A stretch of DNA of 10,000 nt from Thermoplasmata archaeon (lineage in GTDB: Archaea; Thermoplasmatota; JAKEGO01): the NCBI GenBank assembly GCA_022615805.1, contig JAKEGO010000054.1:1-10000 (forward strand). The letters run 5' to 3'. Under the pieces are notes generated by a model. The model was not told the origin of the DNA. It ran no database searches and was given only the letters and a program-made list of their open reading frames with translations. Every line of letters begins with the position of its first letter. Positions within the stretch are counted from its first letter, which is position 1. The position numbers and the translations under genes are program-made. Of this stretch, positions 5,513 to 10,000 are shown in pieces.

Positions 5513-6925
5513 ATGAAGGAGGAAACATGGAGGGCACCCCATCTGCTTGACTACGTCAGGCGGTTCCAGAAGGAGACGGGGCTCCCGCGGCCGAGGTTCA
5601 TCGCGAGGCTTGATCCGACGATGAGGCGCCTTCCACGCCCCAACCTGATATATCCCCTGGAACCGGGGGTGTACGCCCACGTCTATCTCGACAAGGAGAG
5701 GAAGGGGCGCTACGTGATCATCGAGCCGTACCTGACCGAGACCGACGAGGAGGCGTTCCGTGCGGTGATGGACAGGGTCCTCGAGATGGCGCCCGAGGAG
5801 GAGCTCGACCCGGAGAAGACCGAAGCCTTCGAGGAGTCGATGAACAGGCTCATCAAGAGGGCGATCGGCGCCGGCGTCCGCGTGTCCGGCGAGCAGATAG
5901 AGCGCATCGAGTACCGGATGAGGAGGGACGTCATCCACAATGGGAAGATCGAGCCCCTGCTCCACGACCCGAACCTCGAGGACATCCACAGCGTCGGCGT
6001 TCGCTCCCTCCACGTAGTCCACAAGGTCTTCGGCATGCTCGAGACCAACCTGAAGTTCAAGGATTCGACCGAGCTCGACGAGTACCTCCGACTGATCAGC
6101 GAGCGGATCGGGAAACCGGTCTCGGACACGCACCCCATCATCGACGCCGCCCTGCCGGACGGCTCCAGGATCAATATAATCTACAGCGATGACGTGAGCC
6201 GCGAGGGCGCGAGCTTCACGATACGGAAGTTCGCCGAGGAGCCGCTCACGGCCCCGCAGCTGGTGGAGTGGGGGACCCTCGACGCGCACATGGCAGCGTA
6301 CCTCTGGCTAGCCCTCGAGTACTCCATGAACATCATCATCTCCGGGGAGACCGCCTCGGGGAAGACGACGAGCCTCAATGCCCTCCTCACCTTCGTGAAC
6401 CACAATTACAAGATCTACTCTGCGGAGGACACCCCCGAGGTCGTCATACCGCACGACGTGTGGCAGCGGCTGATCACCAGGGAGGTCGGACCCGAGGAGG
6501 CCCGCGTCGAGCTCTTCGACCTGATCAAGGCGGCGTTGAGGTCGCGCCCAGACTACATCGTCGTGGGCGAGATCCGCGGGAGGGAGGGGAACGTCGCCTT
6601 CCAGGCCATGCAGACCGGCCACCCGGTGATATCGACCTTCCATGCGTCGTCCGTCGAGAAACTCATACAGAGGTTCACCGGAGACCCGATCAACGTGCCG
6701 ATCCGCTTCATCGACAACCTCAACATCGCCCTATTCCAGCTGCTCGTCTACGAAAGTGGCAGGATAACCAGGCGCGTCAACTCGCTGGAAGAGATACTGA
6801 GGTACAGCCCCGCGAAGGGCGGTGTCCTGACCCGGACGGTCTTCCAGTGGGACCCCGTGGAGGACCGACACCACTTCCGCGGGCGCTTCAACAGTCACAT
6901 CCTCGAGAACCTCATCGCGCCGTAG
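5513..6925 (+). CDS. flaI: Archaellum motor ATPase FlaI (ArlI), stopped early by TAG
   Basis: FlaI is the hexameric type II/IV secretion-superfamily ATPase that drives archaellum assembly and rotation. Its N-terminal domain (about 1-230) precedes the ATPase core. Walker A is GETASGKTT (278-286) and the acidic Asp-box region is YSAEDTPEV (302-310). Walker B is YIVVGEIRG (348-356, Glu353) and the His box is TGHPVISTFHA (368-378). The 470-residue chain ends at FNSHILENLIAP, in the middle of the conserved C-terminal region. The next codons, in the same frame after TAG, look like the rest of that region. The catalytic core is complete. ATG 5513 is chosen because GAGG (5504-5507) is 5 nt upstream; GTG 5507 is an alternative. 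The gene follows flaH by 7 nt. Confidence 0.93.
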   Translation: MKEETWRAPHLLDYVRRFQKETGLPRPRFIARLDPTMRRLPRPNLIYPLEPGVYAHVYLDKERKGRYVIIEPYLTETDEEAFRAVMDRVLEMAPEEELDPEKTEAFEESMNRLIKRAIGAGVRVSGEQIERIEYRMRRDVIHNGKIEPLLHDPNLEDIHSVGVRSLHVVHKVFGMLETNLKFKDSTELDEYLRLISERIGKPVSDTHPIIDAALPDGSRINIIYSDDVSREGASFTIRKFAEEPLTAPQLVEWGTLDAHMAAYLWLALEYSMNIIISGETASGKTTSLNALLTFVNHNYKIYSAEDTPEVVIPHDVWQRLITREVGPEEARVELFDLIKAALRSRPDYIVVGEIRGREGNVAFQAMQTGHPVISTFHASSVEKLIQRFTGDPINVPIRFIDNLNIALFQLLVYESGRITRRVNSLEEILRYSPAKGGVLTRTVFQWDPVEDRHHFRGRFNSHILENLIAP

Positions 6926-7090
6926 ATGGGCCTGGCCGACGTCCGTGAGATCTATGCCGTGCTGGACAGGAGGGCCGAGATCATCCAGAGGATGGTTGAC
7001 CAGAAGGTGTTCGGATACAGGCGGGTCAACGAGATATTCAAACGCTACTACCAGAAGGGGTTGGCGGGCCTCCCCGAAGGCCTGAGGTGA
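6926..7090 (+). CDS. In-frame C-terminal part of FlaI after TAG (small ORF)
   Basis: This 54-codon ORF begins with ATG directly after the TAG of flaI, in the same frame, and ends at TGA 7088-7090. Its product contains DRRAEIIQRMVDQKVFGYRR, then VNEIFKRYYQKGLAGLP. As I remember the family, intact FlaI proteins end with a similar stretch: an (E/D)RRAEIL helix, a GIxGY turn, a YY helix and a GLP ending. The reading frame therefore looks like the missing FlaI C-terminus. Unlike flaB, flaF, flaG, flaH, flaI and flaJ, it has no purine-rich ribosome binding site before its ATG. It could be made by readthrough of TAG, by stop-start reinitiation as a separate peptide, or the TAG could be a base-call error. 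It carries the flaJ ribosome binding site (GAGGTGA) at its end. Confidence 0.7.
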   Translation: MGLADVREIYAVLDRRAEIIQRMVDQKVFGYRRVNEIFKRYYQKGLAGLPEGLR

Positions 7091-7094
7091 CCCG

Positions 7095-8783
7095 ATGGAC
7101 GTGCGGAAGGCATACGGCAACTACCGGATCCCGCCGCGGCGGTACGGCCTCATGTACGTCCTCCCGACGGCGATCGCGACTTTCGTCGGGATACTGCTGC
7201 TCTTCAGTACTATCGGGACGGGAAGCCCGCTCCTCCTGAGCCTCCTGGCATGCGCCCCCATCATGGCATTGATATTCGTCGCACTCGTCCCGGTCACTGA
7301 ATGGCAAAGGCGCGGCAGGGCCATCGACGAGGAGATGCATCTCTTCATCACGCGGATGGGCGTTATCACGAGCCAGGACGTCCCCCGACTGACCTTTATC
7401 GAACTCCTGCGGGAGATGGAGGAGTACAGGGAGATGGGCCGGGAGGTCAGGAAGATCTTCTTCTACGTCAGCACCTGGCGCCTGACGCTGTCCGAGGCCG
7501 CCAGGCGCGTCTCGCGCCAGACCCCCTCGGTCATGCTCTCGGACTTCCTCGAACGCTTCGCGTTCTCGATCGATGGCGGCGAGACGGAGAGCGAGTTCTT
7601 CGCCCACGAGCAGGACGCGGTCCTTGACGAGTACGCCATCAGGTACGAGGGTGTGCTGAGGGACATGGACCTGATGAAGGAGATATTCGTGGCGATGATC
7701 GTCGCCTCCATGTTCGTCATAGCGATCGTAGCGTTCATCCCGATACTTACCGGCAAGAACGTGACGTCGCTCATGGCTCTCGGCATATTCCTGTTCACCA
7801 TCATCGAGATAGGTTTCCTGTACGTAGTGTCGTCGAGCATGCCTCAGGAGTACACCTGGCAAAGGACGGGGATCAAGAACCCGGCCGAGCGCCGGATCGA
7901 GAGGTCCATGGCGCTGGCCTCGGTCGGCGTGGTCCTGGTGGCGATCGGCCTGGCGGCCCTGGCGACCACCAGCGCCGGTGGGGCCATCGGCCTCTGGTCA
8001 TATCGGTCCTGGCCATTCATCGTCGCGATGGCCATCACGCCCCTCGCGGTCCCCGGGTTCATCGCCCTCCGGGAGGAGGAGCGCATCATGCGCAGGGACG
8101 ACCATTTCCCGGCCTTCATGCGGGCGCTGGGGTCGAGCGCCGAGGCGAAGTCCATCGCCGCGGTGACCGCAATGCAGAAGCTCTCGAGGCACGACTTCGG
8201 GCCCCTGACCGGGAACCTCGTGCGGCTGTCGAAGAGGTTGAGCACCGGGATCGACGCCAAGTCGTCATGGAGGCACTTCGGCGCCGAGACCGGGAGCGAT
8301 CTCATAGCCAAGTTCAGCGATATGTACGTCGAGGGGTTCAGGGCGGGAGGCCGCTCGCGTGAGATGACGAACCTGATCAGCCGCAACTTCGTGCGTATCC
8401 TCGGCCTCCGCAAGAAACGGTACCAGTCGGCGGCCGAGATGACGGGCATGCTCTACGGCGTGATGATCGCGATCGCCTTCTCGATGTACATAACGGTAGA
8501 GGTGCTCGACCGCATCCAGCGGTTGTACCAGGACATCCAGACGCCCGTGACCGTGGAGACGGTTGGTGTCCTGGAATACGCCTTCTTCTCCGAGACCCTG
8601 ATGGCCGCGATCATACTGGTCCTGGTGGTCAGCCACTCCCTCATCTCGTCCCTTCTGCTCCGGGTCATGAGCGGGGGCCACAAGGCTGGCTCCCTTGTGC
8701 ATTTCGTCGCAATGGTATGGGTGGCCGCGGTGGTCTCGATCATCGTCGGCTGGGCGATGGGCTACCTCATGCCGGGCCTGTGA
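7095..8783 (+). CDS. flaJ: Archaellum membrane platform protein FlaJ (ArlJ)
   Basis: This 562-residue polytopic membrane protein anchors FlaI and is thought to transmit its movement to the filament. Two type II secretion F-like domains are visible. The first is cytoplasmic, about 75-195, after membrane segments at about 19-40 and 45-67. Membrane pairs follow at about 196-217 and 225-246, then 273-292 and 305-325. A second cytoplasmic domain runs from about 328 to 445 and contains the segment from AEAKSIAAVTAMQKLS to FGPLTGNLVRLSKRL. Three more helices lie at about 450-470, 497-520 and 535-558. ATG 7095 has GAGGTGA 4 nt upstream (7084-7090). The length is normal for the family. It is the last gene of the operon. 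Confidence 0.93.
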   Translation: MDVRKAYGNYRIPPRRYGLMYVLPTAIATFVGILLLFSTIGTGSPLLLSLLACAPIMALIFVALVPVTEWQRRGRAIDEEMHLFITRMGVITSQDVPRLTFIELLREMEEYREMGREVRKIFFYVSTWRLTLSEAARRVSRQTPSVMLSDFLERFAFSIDGGETESEFFAHEQDAVLDEYAIRYEGVLRDMDLMKEIFVAMIVASMFVIAIVAFIPILTGKNVTSLMALGIFLFTIIEIGFLYVVSSSMPQEYTWQRTGIKNPAERRIERSMALASVGVVLVAIGLAALATTSAGGAIGLWSYRSWPFIVAMAITPLAVPGFIALREEERIMRRDDHFPAFMRALGSSAEAKSIAAVTAMQKLSRHDFGPLTGNLVRLSKRLSTGIDAKSSWRHFGAETGSDLIAKFSDMYVEGFRAGGRSREMTNLISRNFVRILGLRKKRYQSAAEMTGMLYGVMIAIAFSMYITVEVLDRIQRLYQDIQTPVTVETVGVLEYAFFSETLMAAIILVLVVSHSLISSLLLRVMSGGHKAGSLVHFVAMVWVAAVVSIIVGWAMGYLMPGL

Positions 8784-8891
8784 TCCGGGAAGGAACCCCC
8801 GGGGGACGTGGGCCGTTCGGTAATCCGATCGCCTGGAGCAGGGAGATCCGGACCCGGTTGCCGTTAGGGCTCGCCGCCCGATCCCCGCGGC
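8784..8891. other. Convergent intergenic spacer
   Basis: This 108-bp spacer separates the converging flaJ and PKD-protein genes. It contains a perfect 10-bp palindrome, CCCCCGGGGG (8796-8805), but no T-run on either strand. No terminator can be assigned and no gene is evident. Confidence 0.4.
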
Positions 8892-10000
8892 TCACTGGAC
8901 CGGGTACTGCGGTGGCTGCTGGGGCGGGTACTGCCCCGGATAACCATAGGGCGGGGGCTGATAGGGCTGTCCCGGCACCTCAGGCTGCAGGACGCCGACC
9001 TGGGGCTGCATCGGCTGCGGGGGTTGTACGGGCGGGACCGCCGCGGGCCCCTTGCCCTTCTTCTTCGACCTCCCGCGGATCACGAGGAGGAGCACCACGA
9101 CGACGGCGGCTCCGACGCCACCCATGATGTAGGTCGTCGGGAGCTCGTCGTCCTCCTCCTCATCCTCCCCGGTGTCGGCCTTCGTGACCGTCACGGTGAT
9201 GGCGTCCTCGTCCGTCGCGCCGTCGTCGTCGGTCACTATCAGCGTGATCTGGTAGGTCCCCTCGACATTGAAGGTCTGGAACACGGTGTCCCCCGGGATC
9301 GTGAGGTTCCCGATGGTCCACTGATAGAGGACTATCTCTCCGTCGGTGTCGAAGGAGCCGCTCGCTTCAAGGGTGATCCTTTCGCCGGCCTTGACCGTCC
9401 TGTCCCCGCCCGCATCCGCGACGGGGGCTTCGTTCGGCTCGCCGTCCCAGGGAAGAGGGAGGTCCCTGCCGGTGAGGTGGTCGCCGTATCCCACGGAGAC
9501 CGTGAGGTTCCACGCCTTCAAACCCTCCTTCGATGCGTTGACGTTCACCACGACGTCCTCGTAAGCGAAGGCGTCCTCGTCGAAGGGCCCCAGCCCAACG
9601 CGGAAGAAGTATGTCCCGTTCGGTCCGGTCGTCATCTCGAGCTCCGTGCCAACGATACCGACTAGGGCGCCGGGGACCGGGTCGCCGTCGGGGTCCTTGA
9701 CCAAGCCGGAGATCGTCGGCCTTTTGATGACGACCTCCACGTCCCTGTAGTTGATCGTGTCCTTTACGACCTCGACCTTCGTGACCGTCACCGGTCTCAC
9801 ATCGTCCCCGAAGACGGAGACCGTGTACTCGCCGGCCTCAAGGTCGTCGAACCGCGCCTGGGCGGCGGTCTGGTCGGAGGACTTGACGGTCGGCTTCTCC
9901 CCGGCGCCGGTGACGTTGACCATCACGCCGACGAGCGGATCCCCCGGGTCCCCGGTGACGCGCACGATGAGCGAGCCCTTCTCCTCGATGCCGGGAGCCA
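8892..10000 (-). CDS. PKD-domain surface protein with C-terminal membrane anchor (partial, 5' end outside window)
   Basis: The reading frame is open to the window edge, so the N-terminus is missing; about 369 C-terminal residues are visible. In order, they hold the end of one beta-sandwich domain and a carboxypeptidase-regulatory-like domain (PTISGLVKDPDGDPVPGALV ... TGPNGTYFF). A second beta-rich segment with sequons follows, then a PKD domain (NEAPVADAGGDRTVKAGERI ... VTDDDGATDEDAITVTV). After that come an acidic linker (DTGEDEEEDDELP), one membrane helix (IMGGVGAAVVVVLLLVI), a basic stop-transfer stretch (RGRSKKKGKG) and a Pro/Gln/Tyr-rich tail ending at the stop. The topology is outside-to-inside, with the disordered tail in the cytoplasm. 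It is probably a cell-surface or adhesion-type protein; its ligand is unknown. It is convergent with flaJ and not part of the operon. Confidence 0.85.
   Translation of the reverse strand, partial: APGIEEKGSLIVRVTGDPGDPLVGVMVNVTGAGEKPTVKSSDQTAAQARFDDLEAGEYTVSVFGDDVRPVTVTKVEVVKDTINYRDVEVVIKRPTISGLVKDPDGDPVPGALVGIVGTELEMTTGPNGTYFFRVGLGPFDEDAFAYEDVVVNVNASKEGLKAWNLTVSVGYGDHLTGRDLPLPWDGEPNEAPVADAGGDRTVKAGERITLEASGSFDTDGEIVLYQWTIGNLTIPGDTVFQTFNVEGTYQITLIVTDDDGATDEDAITVTVTKADTGEDEEEDDELPTTYIMGGVGAAVVVVLLLVIRGRSKKKGKGPAAVPPVQPPQPMQPQVGVLQPEVPGQPYQPPPYGYPGQYPPQQPPQYPVQ

Noticed and set aside
8784..8891. Intrinsic terminator at the CCCCCGGGGG palindrome
   Set aside because: The palindrome has no loop of its own and no T-run follows on either strand.

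Overview
This window is archaeal. It carries an almost complete archaellum (archaeal flagellum) operon, with archaeal TATA boxes, GGTGA-type ribosome binding sites and GC-rich coding sequence. The single fused FlaC-FlaD/E protein, and the neighbouring PKD surface protein with a C-terminal membrane anchor and Pro/Gln/Tyr-rich tail, suggest a euryarchaeote, possibly in or near Thermoplasmatota. That placement is inference; no marker gene is present.

Layout. Positions 1-318 hold a non-coding tandem array with a 106-bp period. Each unit can fold into a long hairpin. Positions 319-447 hold a degenerate fourth unit that overlaps a T-run terminator for the minus-strand gene. Positions 448-1986 (minus) encode a metallo-beta-lactamase/beta-CASP hydrolase resembling RNase J, apparently read from a leaderless promoter. 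Positions 1987-2260 are a divergent promoter region. Positions 2261-8783 (plus) are one tightly packed operon: archaellin FlaB, FlaC-D/E fusion, FlaF, FlaG, FlaH ATPase, FlaI motor ATPase, a 54-codon ORF and the FlaJ membrane platform. Spacers are 0-11 nt. Positions 8784-8891 are a short convergent spacer. From 8892 to the right edge (minus) runs a surface protein with regulatory-like beta-sandwich domains and a PKD domain, cut by the window edge.

How the genes work together. FlaJ anchors the motor, FlaI and FlaH form the cytoplasmic ATPase, and the FlaC-D/E protein links the motor to cytoplasmic partners. FlaF and FlaG form the outward-facing stator part, and FlaB is the filament subunit. 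The prepilin peptidase (FlaK/PibD) and chemotaxis genes are not in this window.

Most notable points. (1) flaI is interrupted by an in-frame TAG, and the next 54 codons in the same frame encode what looks like the missing C-terminus of FlaI. (2) flaG appears to start at CTG and flaF at TTG; ATG/GTG-only gene calling would truncate or misplace both. (3) The 106-bp hairpin array keeps its stems although the sequence of its third unit has diverged.
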